DNA of 64,000 nucleotides from SHVO01 sp050246995 (GCA_050246995.1 JBFWVA010000006.1:124001-188000), one strand, 5' to 3'; shown: positions 25,418-34,592, counted from the stretch's first letter. Numbers and translations are program-made. The notes: a model not told the origin generated them from the letters alone.

Positions 25418-25442
25418 CCGCCCCGGCCGCCGGGTCGATCAT

Positions 25443-25961
25443 ATGAATCTGATCTGGCGGATGATCTGGATGTTCATCGCCGCGCGCTTCGGCGCGCGAG
25501 CTGATGTCATGGGTGAGCACAAGCTCACCTTTCGATGCCTGCCGACCGATCTCGACATTTTCATGCACATGACGAACTCGCGTTATTCGAGCTTCGGCGA
25601 CCTGTCACGCGTCAGCTTCATGATCCGGAACGGTGCTTTAGGACGCCTGCGCAGCGCGGGATATTTTCCCGTGCTTGGATCGTCAACATTCCGCTTCCGC
25701 CGGCCCATCTGGCTGTTCGAGAAATTCACGGTTTCCACCAGCGTCCTCACCTGGGACGACAAGTATGTTTACTTGCTCCACAAATTCGAGACCGCCAAGG
25801 ACATGCCCGCCATCGCGGTGGTGAAGGCCGCCTTCCTCAGCAAGAAGGGCGGGCGAGCGCCGATGGACGAAGTCGTGACGCTGATGGCCTATACCGGGCC
25901 GCGGCCTGAGAGCCCGATTGCAAAAGAAGTCATGGAATTGGATTTAGTGTTGAAAGCTTAA
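25443..25961 (+). CDS. Hot-dog-fold acyl-CoA thioesterase-like protein
   Basis: A 172-residue protein of the 4-hydroxybenzoyl-CoA thioesterase-like hot-dog superfamily, closest in look to the THEM6-type branch. The motif TDLDIFMHMTNSRYSSFGDL corresponds to the family's D-x-N/H-x-N-x-x-Y substrate helix. A hydrophobic N-terminus (LIWRMIWMFIAARF) may anchor it to the membrane. It probably hydrolyses or binds acyl-CoA in the fatty-acid operon. It starts 26 bases after the dehydrogenase stop. Confidence 0.78.
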   Translation: MNLIWRMIWMFIAARFGARADVMGEHKLTFRCLPTDLDIFMHMTNSRYSSFGDLSRVSFMIRNGALGRLRSAGYFPVLGSSTFRFRRPIWLFEKFTVSTSVLTWDDKYVYLLHKFETAKDMPAIAVVKAAFLSKKGGRAPMDEVVTLMAYTGPRPESPIAKEVMELDLVLKA

Positions 25962-25980
25962 CACGAGGGAGTCTGCCGAC

Positions 25981-26517
25981 ATGCAACGCACACTTCGTTT
26001 CTGCACGCTGCTTATTGCGCTTTCCTTTGCCGTTCCCGTGGCCGCGCAAGATGCCGGCAAGGCGGCCCGCGCGGCAGCCAACAAGGAGCTCTTTGAAGCG
26101 TCGGGCAAGCCGGCGGCCAAAGCACCCGCGATCGCCATTCCAGCGACGAGCTACAAAATCCTAAAGACCGGACCTGCGAGCGGCATGCATCCTTCCCGCT
26201 CCAGCGCCATCAAGGTGCGCTACGAAGGGAGTTATCTCGACGGCGAGATTTTCGATACGTCGTACGGTAAGGAAGCAGACAACGCGACCATCTATCCGCT
26301 CCGCGCGCTTATCCCTGGTTTCGTGTCTGCGGTGATGATGATGAAACCTGGCGACGAATGGCTGGTGTATGTGCCGTCCCAGATGGCTTACGGCGCCGTC
26401 GGCCATCCGCTCGCGACCAAGGATATTTTCTTCAAAATCGAACTCGTCCAGCACGCGGAGATGCCGCTGCCGCCCTCCCCAATCATGAAAGCGATGCCGG
26501 GACGCGATAAGCGGTAA
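25981..26517 (+). CDS. Exported FKBP-type peptidyl-prolyl isomerase
   Basis: A 178-residue protein. A signal peptide (LRFCTLLIALSFAVPVAAQ) leads to a linker and one FKBP domain (about 60-160) with VRYEGSYLDGEIFDTSYGK, IPGFVSAVMMMKPGDEW and VPSQMAYGAVGHPLATKD. These match the FKBP core (YxGxLxDGxxFDSS, V-I-x-G, P-x-x-L-A-Y-G). It should assist folding of periplasmic or outer-membrane proteins. It lies 20 bases after the thioesterase gene; whether it belongs functionally to lipid degradation is unclear. Confidence 0.88.
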   Translation: MQRTLRFCTLLIALSFAVPVAAQDAGKAARAAANKELFEASGKPAAKAPAIAIPATSYKILKTGPASGMHPSRSSAIKVRYEGSYLDGEIFDTSYGKEADNATIYPLRALIPGFVSAVMMMKPGDEWLVYVPSQMAYGAVGHPLATKDIFFKIELVQHAEMPLPPSPIMKAMPGRDKR

Positions 26518-26526
26518 CCCGTTCTC

Positions 26527-26558
26527 CGGGTACGTGAGCGCTCCAGTTCGCGTACCCG
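26527..26558 (+). terminator. Hairpin after the FKBP gene
   Basis: CGGGTACG (26527-26534) pairs with CGTACCCG (26551-26558); GAGCGCTC forms a smaller palindrome in the loop. It begins ten bases after the FKBP stop. No T-tract follows, so termination is uncertain. Confidence 0.4.
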
Positions 26559-26642
26559 TATATACGCACTGCTCCCAATTTCAGAGGGGCGCAAATCTAG
26601 GCATAACCTCATCCACACGAACACGACGCGGTGGCCTAAAAA

Positions 26643-26855
26643 ATGCTGGTGCTCTTCGATACCCGGACGCAGGAAACGATCGCCAAGTTCGCAAAGGAAG
26701 AGATCGCTCGGGCCGCCGGCCGCTTTTTGTCAAAAGAGACAGGACTGTCCTTGACCCTCGCCCTCACGGAAGCCGCGAAGCTCCCGGTATCCCGGTACTT
26801 TGCAGGCGAGGAAGTCGAGCATACGCCAACGATTTATGTGGCACAGTCCATTTAG
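26643..26855 (+). CDS. Small hypothetical protein, 70 aa
   Basis: A 70-residue soluble protein (starts MLVLFDTRTQETIAKFAKEE, ends TPTIYVAQSI) with an amphipathic N-terminal half. Codon use resembles that of the neighbours and a strong terminator follows 40 bases after the stop, which supports a real transcript. The ribosome binding site is weak (GGTGG far upstream). I do not recognise the family. Confidence 0.5.
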   Translation: MLVLFDTRTQETIAKFAKEEIARAAGRFLSKETGLSLTLALTEAAKLPVSRYFAGEEVEHTPTIYVAQSI

Positions 26856-26896
26856 CGCATCAGCGGGGGCTGTAGCGCCGTAAGGCGCGGGCGCAA

Positions 26897-26940
26897 ATCG
26901 GGCTTCGGTTTCGGGGGAAACCGGAGCCCGATCTGCTTTT
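26897..26940. terminator. Strong hairpin between convergent units
   Basis: ATCGGGCTTCGGTTTC (26897-26912) pairs with GAAACCGGAGCCCGAT (26917-26932) with one wobble and a GGGG loop, then CTGCTTTT. It terminates the plus-strand small gene and can also act on the minus-strand DUF1501 transcript, in which a short TTTG follows the stem. Confidence 0.78.
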
Positions 26941-26944
26941 GCCG

Positions 26945-28168
26945 TCAGGTAAACAGACCGAGCGGCTTGTAGCTGATGTGCGGGAAGATGCGGGCGATAT
27001 CCGTCTGGCCCTGCCGCTTGGCGAGAACCTCGGCCAAGACTTGGCGGTAGTCGGTGGTCACGGCGAGATCTCCGGCGTCGAGATCACCTTCTTTCAAGCC
27101 GGGCCACTGACCGTAGATGCGCCCGCCCTTCACACCGGCGCCCATCGCCATCATCACCGAGGCCGCGCCGTGGTCCGTGCCCATGTTGGCATTCTCCTCG
27201 ACACGCCGGCCAAATTCTGTCACCGCGACGATGGTTACGCGCTGCATCAGCGGCCCGAGGTCGTTGGCGAAAGCGAACAGCGCATCACCGAGTTCGCGCA
27301 CCTGGATGCCGAACCACATCGGCAGATTGTCGTGGTGGTCCCAACCGCCGAAATCCACCGTCGCCGCCTCAATCCCGAGATCGAGTTTCAGGACACGCGC
27401 GAGCGGCTGAAGCTTCTGCGACAGGAGACCATAGGTGTAATTCAGCTGCGTCTCCTGCGGCAGCGCCCGTCCCCTGGCGCGGATGGCATCCACCACATCC
27501 AAGGTTTCGCGGGTCGAACGTGCGACCCCCGAGTTGCCGGCGCTGAGCGCCGCGAGAAGCGCGGCCCGTTCGGGCGAAATTGAAATGGGGAAGCTTTCGA
27601 GGTCATTGGCCGGGATAACGCCGGGGGCGCCGCGCAACGCCGACGTCGCGAGCATGGAATCCGATGTCGCGATGAACCGGGTTGAACTGCCCGCCGTATT
27701 CAAGGAATTGCGCGTCGCGAGGTGCCGCGTCAGCCAACCACTGGATGTCGTAGGCTCATTGTCCGCTGATCCCTGGTCCACCAGCTCCTGGACCTCGAAA
27801 TGACTGCGGAGCCGCGTGGGCGCGCCCACCGCATGGACGAAGGCCAACGACTTGTCGGCATACATAAACCGCAACTGATCCGCCTGCGGATGCAGGAAGA
27901 ACTGCGTGCCGTCGAGTATGCCCAGCGGTCTACCGGGATTAAATCCCGACGGTTTGACCCCGATGTTGCCGCGCTTGTCTTGATAGCCGGGGTCATCCGC
28001 TGGAGCGAGGAGCTGCAGCCCGTCCATTCCGAAACGCAGGAAGATCACGATCAGGATATTCGGCGCGGCGATTTGGCCAAAGGCGACACGGACACCGCCC
28101 GCCAAAGGCACCATGGCGCCAGCCGCCGATCCCAGGAAATGCCTGCGTGAAATATCCATTGCCGTCAC
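26945..28168 (-). CDS. DUF1501 Tat-exported protein
   Basis: A 407-residue protein of the DUF1501 family (sulfatase/alkaline-phosphatase-like fold). It begins with a twin-arginine signal (DISRRHFLGSAAGA) and contains VIFLRFGMDGLQLL, GWLTRHLATR, DFGGWDHHDNLP and VTEFGRRVEENANMGTDHG, all typical of the family. Function is unsettled; members are nearly always paired with a DUF1800 protein and exported. GTG 28168 overlaps the DUF1800 stop (GTGA); ATG 28159 is an alternative start just before the Tat motif. Confidence 0.88.
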   Translation of the reverse strand: MTAMDISRRHFLGSAAGAMVPLAGGVRVAFGQIAAPNILIVIFLRFGMDGLQLLAPADDPGYQDKRGNIGVKPSGFNPGRPLGILDGTQFFLHPQADQLRFMYADKSLAFVHAVGAPTRLRSHFEVQELVDQGSADNEPTTSSGWLTRHLATRNSLNTAGSSTRFIATSDSMLATSALRGAPGVIPANDLESFPISISPERAALLAALSAGNSGVARSTRETLDVVDAIRARGRALPQETQLNYTYGLLSQKLQPLARVLKLDLGIEAATVDFGGWDHHDNLPMWFGIQVRELGDALFAFANDLGPLMQRVTIVAVTEFGRRVEENANMGTDHGAASVMMAMGAGVKGGRIYGQWPGLKEGDLDAGDLAVTTDYRQVLAEVLAKRQGQTDIARIFPHISYKPLGLFT

Positions 28169-29715
28169 CGGTATACAAATTCAGGTGTGGTCGCGAGAGC
28201 ACTGACCACGTGGTAGCCGATTCCGACGTTATTGCCTTTGGGATCGACCGCGTAACTCGGCGCAGAACGCGCAAGGTTGTCCGCGAGAGCCGCCATTGCG
28301 CTGTCGCTCAACGCGTATCCTATAATTCGACCGACCCAGTATTCGACCGTCAAAATTGGCGAAGCCAATGCGGCGCGCGGCGTCTGCGAAATGTAGTCGA
28401 CCTCGGCATAAGTACTGGTCGTCATATAACTTAGCAGGTTCCATGTCGTAACGTTGATGGCCGCGTTCAGCCAGAACAGGTTGTCATCCGGGCGTCCGTC
28501 AGGCGTCGCCCAACAGAAGGGCGAGTCCGCCACCGCGTTCGCCATGAAACTCCACAATTGATGCGGGCGTATCAGGGAGTCTGTCAGGCGCGCGAGGGCG
28601 ATCACCCGCTCATGGGGGCGGCGCACTTTCTGCTGTGGTCCATGGCCGATTTCAGGCCCGTCGAGTAGGATCACTTGCATCACGCGTTTCAGCTGGTCGG
28701 GCGCAGCTTCATGGGCGCGCCATGCGCTTACCGCGCGCTCGAGAACCGCGGCCGGGACCGGATCGCCGAAGATGCGACGGCAAATTTTTGTGCAAATGTA
28801 GCGCGCGGTCGCGGGGTGACTTGCGACGAGATCAAGCACCTTACGCCCCTGCGCGATTCCCTCGAGCGGAGAAAGATCGACCCCAAGACAGCGCCCGGCA
28901 TGAGCGTTATGGCGCGCGGGGTCGTAAACGAAGACCCCGTCATTCTCGGCCGATGTGTAGTCACGGACCGTCCAGCCGGACAGCGCACGCGCCGCCTGAA
29001 TGATATCTTCGTCGGTGAAACCGCGCGCGCTGAGATCGGCCCCTGTTGCCTTCCCTAGATACGCGTCGCGCCCCATGGTGTGCAGCTCCATGAGTTCACG
29101 CGCGTAGTTCTCATTGGGCGCCTCCGCCGTACTACTGGCGTTATCAAGATACTTCAGCATCGCGGTGGAGGTGGCGACAGCCTCAAGCATCGTACGGAAA
29201 TTACCGAACACGTTCGGACGTATGACATCGCGGTCATACATGATCAGTGCGTAGCGCGTTTGCACTTCTTTGAGCTGCGAAACGTGGAAATGGTTCAGCC
29301 AGAAGTCCGCCATGAACTCGCGCAACTGATAGCGGCTATGGGCGTTGCGGATGCAGACCGCCGAGCAGAATTCCTCGAACGGTCGCAGCTGCTCCTCGAA
29401 GGCGCCGCGGAACAGCTTTTCATTGCCCAATTTCCATATCGCCGGGCCGCTGATGGACAGGTATTGCAGCGGACGGTCTTCGTTCACCGCCGGCCATACC
29501 ATGTTCAGGTAATCGCGCGCCTCGTATTCGATATGGAGCGTTTGGTCTTTGAGATATTGCGCGAGCGCCGGGTCGTCGCCGGGTGGTGGATTTAACTGAT
29601 CGCCGACCCACGCAGGCCAGCCGGTGCGCTGGACGTCGCGCACATCAAGATCGCGCGCGCCAAAGGTAACGCGATTGAGGGCGATCTGTTCAAAGGAAGG
29701 CGTGGTCGGAAGCAT
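28165..29715 (-). CDS. DUF1800 protein
   Basis: About 516 residues of the DUF1800 family, recognised by ALNRVTFGARDLDVRDVQRT near the start, then NYARELMELHTMG and ICTKICRRIFGDPVP. These proteins are large, helical and probably exported, with unknown role. ATG 29715 (MLPTTPSFEQ) is preferred; an upstream TTG at 29754 would add 13 residues. The gene is translationally coupled to the DUF1501 gene downstream. No signal peptide is obvious at this start, so export may depend on its Tat-targeted partner. Confidence 0.86.
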   Translation of the reverse strand: MLPTTPSFEQIALNRVTFGARDLDVRDVQRTGWPAWVGDQLNPPPGDDPALAQYLKDQTLHIEYEARDYLNMVWPAVNEDRPLQYLSISGPAIWKLGNEKLFRGAFEEQLRPFEEFCSAVCIRNAHSRYQLREFMADFWLNHFHVSQLKEVQTRYALIMYDRDVIRPNVFGNFRTMLEAVATSTAMLKYLDNASSTAEAPNENYARELMELHTMGRDAYLGKATGADLSARGFTDEDIIQAARALSGWTVRDYTSAENDGVFVYDPARHNAHAGRCLGVDLSPLEGIAQGRKVLDLVASHPATARYICTKICRRIFGDPVPAAVLERAVSAWRAHEAAPDQLKRVMQVILLDGPEIGHGPQQKVRRPHERVIALARLTDSLIRPHQLWSFMANAVADSPFCWATPDGRPDDNLFWLNAAINVTTWNLLSYMTTSTYAEVDYISQTPRAALASPILTVEYWVGRIIGYALSDSAMAALADNLARSAPSYAVDPKGNNVGIGYHVVSALATTPEFVYR

Positions 29716-29856
29716 TCTGCTTGGGCTGCCTTGTTCCAGCCCAATGTTACACAACGACCAAAAGTTGAGGAAGTCCGTTTGTTACAGGTGAAGCGAGCGA
29801 GTCGCTAGGGCCAGCTTAAATTTAACAACAGCTTAGCGAAGGCCGCAGTAGAACGC

Positions 29857-30285
29857 TTACCGCGATCTCTTCGCGTTGGCTTTCATCTGCGCATTCAGCA
29901 GCAGGAAGTCGTTATAGAGGGCGGTACAGGCCGCGCGCGGCCCGCCACAGGCGAATTCCATCTTCACCTCGAGCCCCTGCTCGCCGTCCTTGAGTTCGCG
30001 GCAGATCACCGCTGGATACGCTTCATGGCCGAGACGCGTGAAGGTCCAGATGTGAGTGAAGTCCAACTGCTCGTAGGCCAGGAATTTTTCATCCCCAGCT
30101 GCTTCGCGGACGCCGCCCCGCTCGACAAGCGCATTGGCAACTTGGTCAAGTGACGGTGCGTGCAAGCCACAAATATCGATGGGCTTCTTCGGATCGACAT
30201 GAGCCGGTCCTGAAAGCGGCTTCGGCTCCGCCGCGTAAGCGACGGAGCCGACAACCATTACGAAGGCTAGAAGACGGAGCTTCAC
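29857..30285 (-). CDS. Small exported hypothetical protein downstream of the receptor
   Basis: A 142-residue protein with a signal peptide (LLAFVMVVGSVAYA, cleaved before AEPKPLS) starting from GTG 30285. The mature part has four cysteines (CGLHA, ICREL, ACGGPRAACTAL) that could form two disulfide bonds in the periplasm. It starts nine bases after the stop of the TonB-dependent receptor, so the two are co-transcribed and it may assist that receptor. I do not recognise a family. Confidence 0.7.
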   Translation of the reverse strand: MKLRLLAFVMVVGSVAYAAEPKPLSGPAHVDPKKPIDICGLHAPSLDQVANALVERGGVREAAGDEKFLAYEQLDFTHIWTFTRLGHEAYPAVICRELKDGEQGLEVKMEFACGGPRAACTALYNDFLLLNAQMKANAKRSR

Positions 30286-30294
30286 GCCTTGAGA

Positions 30295-32742
30295 CTAGAA
30301 ATTGACCCGCGCCTGGATGGCGAGGGTGCGGCCACGGTCGGCGAAGGCATAGTCGGAGTTCGCGCCAAAGGTTGAACCCGCAAGCGGCGTATCTCCGCCG
30401 AACTGGATGTAATGCTCGTTCGTCAGGTTACGTCCGATGAACGCGACCTGCCACAACCCGGTGTCCGGACCGAAGCCAACGCGCACGCCAAGCGTTGCGT
30501 AACCCTTTTGAATGAGCGCCGGATCGAAGGTGTTCGAGGCGTGGTACTTCGACGTGAAGAACACGTCCATCGAGCTGTCGAGGCGATACCCCGAAACGAT
30601 CGGATAGTTGGCCGCGATGCCGACCGTACCCTGCACATCGGAGACCAACTGATTGGTCTGACCGGTGTAGTTGCAGAGTTCGGGGCGTCCGTCGCCGTTG
30701 AGATCGACGTTCGGAGTTTGGCCGAAGTAGCACTGGCCGTTACGGAAATCCTTGAACTTGAAGTCCGTGAGCGCGAGCGAGCCTGTCAGCGAGACGTATT
30801 CATTCATGCGCACGCGGCCATCCGCTTCGATACCTTGCGAGCGCGCCGAAGCGGCGTTACCGACGTTGAAGCCCAAGATTCCGTCGAAGATCGAAATCTG
30901 GAGATCCTTGAACTCCGTGTAGTAAGCGGCAACGTTCAGTGTCGCGGCGCCGAATGATGCCTTTGTGCCGATTTCGAAGCTGTTGGCGCTTTCGTCCTCG
31001 AATTCGAACGAATCGTTCATCGTCGGATAGAAGTTGCGGTTATTGGCGCGGAAATCGAAACCGCCGCTCTTGGCGCCGCGCGCATAGCTCGCGTACAGCA
31101 TCAGATCTTCCGTCGGATTGAAGAGTAGCTTCACGTCCGGCGAGAAACGCGTCTCTTTGCGGTCACCCGACACCGGCAGCGCCCCGAGCTGGCTGATCAG
31201 CGCAGCGCCGGTTGGGCCGAGGGCCGAGAGGTTGGTGGAGCTGACGCGGAAGACTTGCGCGTATACCGCCGCGGCGATGGCCTGCGCGGCCGGCAGCGGA
31301 TCTCCGTTCTCACGCAAGATCGAGAGGGTACGCGTGCCTTCCTTTTTCTCCGAGCTGACGCGGGCGCCGAGCTGAATTTCCCATTTGTCGATGGGACGTA
31401 CGTTCACCTGCGCGAACGCCGAGATCAGGCTTGAATCGACCGATGCGCTACGCGCCGCCTGCGTGCCGCCGAGCGCGCTGCCCGCGCCGGGCGACTGCTG
31501 GTTCACCAACGGGACCAGGACCGAGGTCTGCTGGACGACGATGTTGTCCGAGTAAGCGTGATTGGACGACTGATAGTAAGCGCCCGCGACAAAATCGTAG
31601 CTTTCGTTGACCGGCGAGGTCAGGCGAAATTCCTGGCTGAACTGGTCGTAATCCTCCCGAAGGCCAGCAAGAAACACGTTGGCGCCCGTGTAGTCGCAAT
31701 CGCACAGCTCGTCATACTTGAGCTGGGTGTAGCCTGTGATCGAGCGGAGTTCGTAACCGCCAATGTCGACCTTGATATTGCCGACGTAGGTCTGCTGCTT
31801 GTTATTGCTGAAGTCGCCGTTGGAGCTGCGGTTGCCATTCAGCGTGTTGTCGAGAACGCTGCGGTCGGCGCCGAGACCAACGAGGATCTGGGAATAGGTG
31901 CGGCCCGTGAACGGACCGGCCGCGACCGGCGTCTCGTTCAGCGTTTCGATTGAACGGCCCAGCACATCGAAATCGCTGTACTCAGCCTTGAAGTTCGCAA
32001 CCACCGTATCGGAAACCTCCGCTTCGAGAATGCCGCGCAAGGTGACGTCGTCACGCTTCGGTTCGGTGCGAGAGAGAGTGAGATTGCGCACATATCCGTC
32101 GCTGTCGCGCCAACGGGCTGCGACGCGGGCGCGGACCGTATCGGTGATGGGGCCGGAGACCGCGCCTTCAGCGATATATTCCTGGTTCTCGAATTCGTAA
32201 GTGCCGGTGAGATAGCCTTCGAAGCTCGTGGTCGGCTGAGCCGTCAGGATATTGAGCGCGCCGGCGATGGAGTTCTTGCCGAACAGAATGGTTTGCGGAC
32301 CGCGCAGCACTTCAACGCGCTGGAGATCGAGGAACGGCAAGCGCGTCTGCTGCGCGCGGGTGTAGGCGATACCGTCGACGTAGTAGCCGACCGACTGTTC
32401 GAAGGCTTGGTTGATGCCCGAACCAAGGCCGCGAATGAAAATGTTAGTGCTGATGCCGGTTTCGGTCATCGTGAAGTTCGGCACGAGCTGCTGAAGGTCT
32501 TCGGCTTTCGCGATGCTCACGTCCTGCAGCTTGTCGCCGCTCACGGCCGTCACTGAGATCGGCGTATCTTGAACACTCTGCGCGCGCGATTGCGCGGTCA
32601 CGATGATCTCTTCGATCACAGGCTGCTGGGCGAAAGCTGGTACGGCCGAGGCCACCAGAGCCGACGACACCAACAACGCTGATTTTAGAGAAAGACTAAA
32701 AAGGCTACGCGACGGCGCGCGCGAGACGACGGTGCTCTTCAT
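30295..32742 (-). CDS. TonB-dependent outer-membrane receptor
   Basis: An 815-residue receptor. A signal peptide ends at AFAQQ, followed by the TonB-box-like EEIIVTAQSRAQSVQDTPIS and a plug domain with IRGLGSG and VEVLRGPQTILFGKNSIAGA. A 22-strand-type barrel ends in the aromatic C-terminus RVNF needed for outer-membrane insertion. TSFEGYLTGTYEFENQEY and DLMLYASYARGAKSGGFDFR are typical of the large alphaproteobacterial receptor class used for siderophores, vitamins or glycans. The substrate cannot be read from sequence. It follows lysS on the same strand but has its own structured leader. Confidence 0.93.
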   Translation of the reverse strand: MKSTVVSRAPSRSLFSLSLKSALLVSSALVASAVPAFAQQPVIEEIIVTAQSRAQSVQDTPISVTAVSGDKLQDVSIAKAEDLQQLVPNFTMTETGISTNIFIRGLGSGINQAFEQSVGYYVDGIAYTRAQQTRLPFLDLQRVEVLRGPQTILFGKNSIAGALNILTAQPTTSFEGYLTGTYEFENQEYIAEGAVSGPITDTVRARVAARWRDSDGYVRNLTLSRTEPKRDDVTLRGILEAEVSDTVVANFKAEYSDFDVLGRSIETLNETPVAAGPFTGRTYSQILVGLGADRSVLDNTLNGNRSSNGDFSNNKQQTYVGNIKVDIGGYELRSITGYTQLKYDELCDCDYTGANVFLAGLREDYDQFSQEFRLTSPVNESYDFVAGAYYQSSNHAYSDNIVVQQTSVLVPLVNQQSPGAGSALGGTQAARSASVDSSLISAFAQVNVRPIDKWEIQLGARVSSEKKEGTRTLSILRENGDPLPAAQAIAAAVYAQVFRVSSTNLSALGPTGAALISQLGALPVSGDRKETRFSPDVKLLFNPTEDLMLYASYARGAKSGGFDFRANNRNFYPTMNDSFEFEDESANSFEIGTKASFGAATLNVAAYYTEFKDLQISIFDGILGFNVGNAASARSQGIEADGRVRMNEYVSLTGSLALTDFKFKDFRNGQCYFGQTPNVDLNGDGRPELCNYTGQTNQLVSDVQGTVGIAANYPIVSGYRLDSSMDVFFTSKYHASNTFDPALIQKGYATLGVRVGFGPDTGLWQVAFIGRNLTNEHYIQFGGDTPLAGSTFGANSDYAFADRGRTLAIQARVNF

Positions 32743-32853
32743 GGAAATCCTCCCCGTAAGGCCTGAGGACCCAGCTCTGTCCGACGATCGGACAGAAGCC
32801 TTCCCTGCCCCAGAAACCTTGATTACCAGTATCTTACGGGGAGACCCCGATAG
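32743..32853 (-). promoter_or_regulatory. Structured leader that can mask the receptor's ribosome binding site
   Basis: In the minus-strand transcript CTCCCCGTAAG (32843-32833) is the exact reverse complement of CTTACGGGGAG (32760-32750), and the latter contains the receptor's Shine-Dalgarno sequence (GGGGAGGA) just before ATG 32742. Between the arms lies a perfect 9-bp hairpin TCTGTCCGA/TCGGACAGA (32796-32776). A competing local hairpin, CGGGG-TCT-CCCCG (32849-32837), uses the same CCCC bases and would free the site. A possible promoter, TTGATG (32875-32870) and TATCGG (32852-32847) with a 17-base spacer, would start the mRNA at about 32840. In that case the competing hairpin would be lost and the mRNA 5' end itself would pair with the ribosome binding site. 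Confidence 0.6.
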
Positions 32854-32895
32854 CCGTAAAGCCAGGACGCATCAACCGGTGCGTGCAAGAGGGTG

Positions 32896-34497
32896 TTACG
32901 AACCCCTCGCCAGATCTTCGCCGGCCAGAGCCTTGTCCAGGAGCTGGAGGGTTTCCGCAACGCCATATAGGGCAATGAAGGAGCCCATGCGGGGCCCCTG
33001 TTCCTGGCCCAAAAGCACCTGATACAGCGTTTTAAACCAGTCGCGCAGGGAGGCGAATGCGTCGGGGTAGCGCTTGCCGATTTCGTAAACGAGGCTCTGC
33101 AGGCCTTCCGGGGTCGGCGTCTCTTTGTAACCGGCGAGGGCCTCGCGCAGGTCGACAAACGCCAGGCGTTCGTTGTCGGCAATGGCCCGGTAAACCTTCG
33201 CCGGCTTCACGAAGTCTTGGTAGTACACAACGGCATGCTTCACGAGGCGGTCCAGCAATGGCGCGCTTTCGGGGGTCGCACCCGGCACGAACCGCGAGAT
33301 GTAATGCCAGAGTACAGACGGGTTCTCGGCGTGCGCAACGCTCGCCAAATTCAGAAGGATGCTGAAGCTGACGTGCACCGTGTCCTGTGGCGGCTGACCG
33401 CCATGGATGTGCCACGCCGGATTATCCAGCTTCGTCTTGTCTTCCTCGCCCGGGAACTTCTCGAGGAAGTCGAGATATTCGTCCACCGCCTTCGGGATCA
33501 CGTCAAAGAACAGGCGCTTGGCTGTCTTCGGCTTCTGATACATGAACAGAGATAAGCTCTCGTGCGGGGCGTACTTCAGCCAGTCCTCGACCGCGAGCCC
33601 GTTGCCCTTTGACTTCGAGATCTTCTGACCCTGCTCATCGTTGAACAGCTCGTACGTCAGATTGAGCGGCGGCGTGCCGCCCAGAATGCGGCAGATCTGG
33701 CTTGAAAGCTTCACAGAATCGATGAGGTCTTTGCCGGACATCTCATAGTCGACCTCGAGCGCGTACCAGCGCATAGCCCAGTCGCACTTCCACTGCAGCT
33801 TACAGTGCCCGCCAGTGACCGGCGTACGCACATGGCTACCATCCTCGTCCTTGTAGACGATGGTGCCGCTGGCCAGATCGCGCTCAACCACCGGCACCTG
33901 CAAAACCACGCCCGTCTTGGGGCAGACGGGAAGGAACGGAGAATAAGTGGCGCGTCGTTCGGCGCCGAGGGTGGGCAGAATGACGTTAATGACTTCGTCG
34001 TACTTCTCGAGCACCCGCAACAACGCGTTGTCGAACTCACCGGACTTGTACGAAACGGTCGAACTCTTGAATTCGTATTCGAAACCGAAGGAGTCCAGAA
34101 ACGCGCGCAAGCGCGCGTTGTTGTGGGCGCCGAAACTCTCATGTGTCCCGAACGGGTCGGGCACGCTCGTGACCGGCTTGCCCAGATGCTGGCGGACCAT
34201 GTCGTGGTTAGGCACGTTGTCGGGCACTTTACGAAGGCCGTCCATGTCATCCGAGAAGGTGAACATCCGCGTCTTCACGTTGGGAGTCAGCAGCTCGAAA
34301 GCCTTTCGCACCATCGTGGTGCGCACGACTTCGCCGAAGGTGCCGATGTGCGGCAGTCCTGACGGGCCATAACCGGTCTCGAAAAGCACATAGCCTTTCG
34401 CCGGCGCGGCCATTTTGAGCCGCTCGTCCCAGAGGGCGCGGGCTTCAACAAAGGGCCACGCGTTGCTGTGGCGTGCGAAGGAGGAGAGATCGGTCAT
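32896..34497 (-). CDS. lysS: Class I lysyl-tRNA synthetase
   Basis: A 533-residue class I LysRS, the form found in archaea, spirochaetes and many alphaproteobacteria in place of the usual class II enzyme. It charges tRNA-Lys. The HIGH-type signature is SGLPHIGTFGEV and the KMSKS loop is GQKISKSKGNG. The C-terminal helical anticodon-binding part is complete (ends LAGEDLARGS). It is the only aminoacyl-tRNA synthetase in the window. A 153-base spacer separates it from the downstream receptor gene. Confidence 0.95.
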   Translation of the reverse strand: MTDLSSFARHSNAWPFVEARALWDERLKMAAPAKGYVLFETGYGPSGLPHIGTFGEVVRTTMVRKAFELLTPNVKTRMFTFSDDMDGLRKVPDNVPNHDMVRQHLGKPVTSVPDPFGTHESFGAHNNARLRAFLDSFGFEYEFKSSTVSYKSGEFDNALLRVLEKYDEVINVILPTLGAERRATYSPFLPVCPKTGVVLQVPVVERDLASGTIVYKDEDGSHVRTPVTGGHCKLQWKCDWAMRWYALEVDYEMSGKDLIDSVKLSSQICRILGGTPPLNLTYELFNDEQGQKISKSKGNGLAVEDWLKYAPHESLSLFMYQKPKTAKRLFFDVIPKAVDEYLDFLEKFPGEEDKTKLDNPAWHIHGGQPPQDTVHVSFSILLNLASVAHAENPSVLWHYISRFVPGATPESAPLLDRLVKHAVVYYQDFVKPAKVYRAIADNERLAFVDLREALAGYKETPTPEGLQSLVYEIGKRYPDAFASLRDWFKTLYQVLLGQEQGPRMGSFIALYGVAETLQLLDKALAGEDLARGS

Positions 34498-34592
34498 GGG
34501 GCAATCAGCGCGGGTCTAAGATATAAGGAACAACAATGGGAAAACTGGGGACTTAGTACCGGCAATTTTCGGTAAGGTCACTCCTTTCGGAG

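Noticed and set aside
32743..32895. Cobalamin riboswitch upstream of the receptor
   Set aside because: GGGAAGGC and a GAGC...GGCC segment are faintly similar to its 3' end, but the B12-box and the 5' half are missing and the space is too short.
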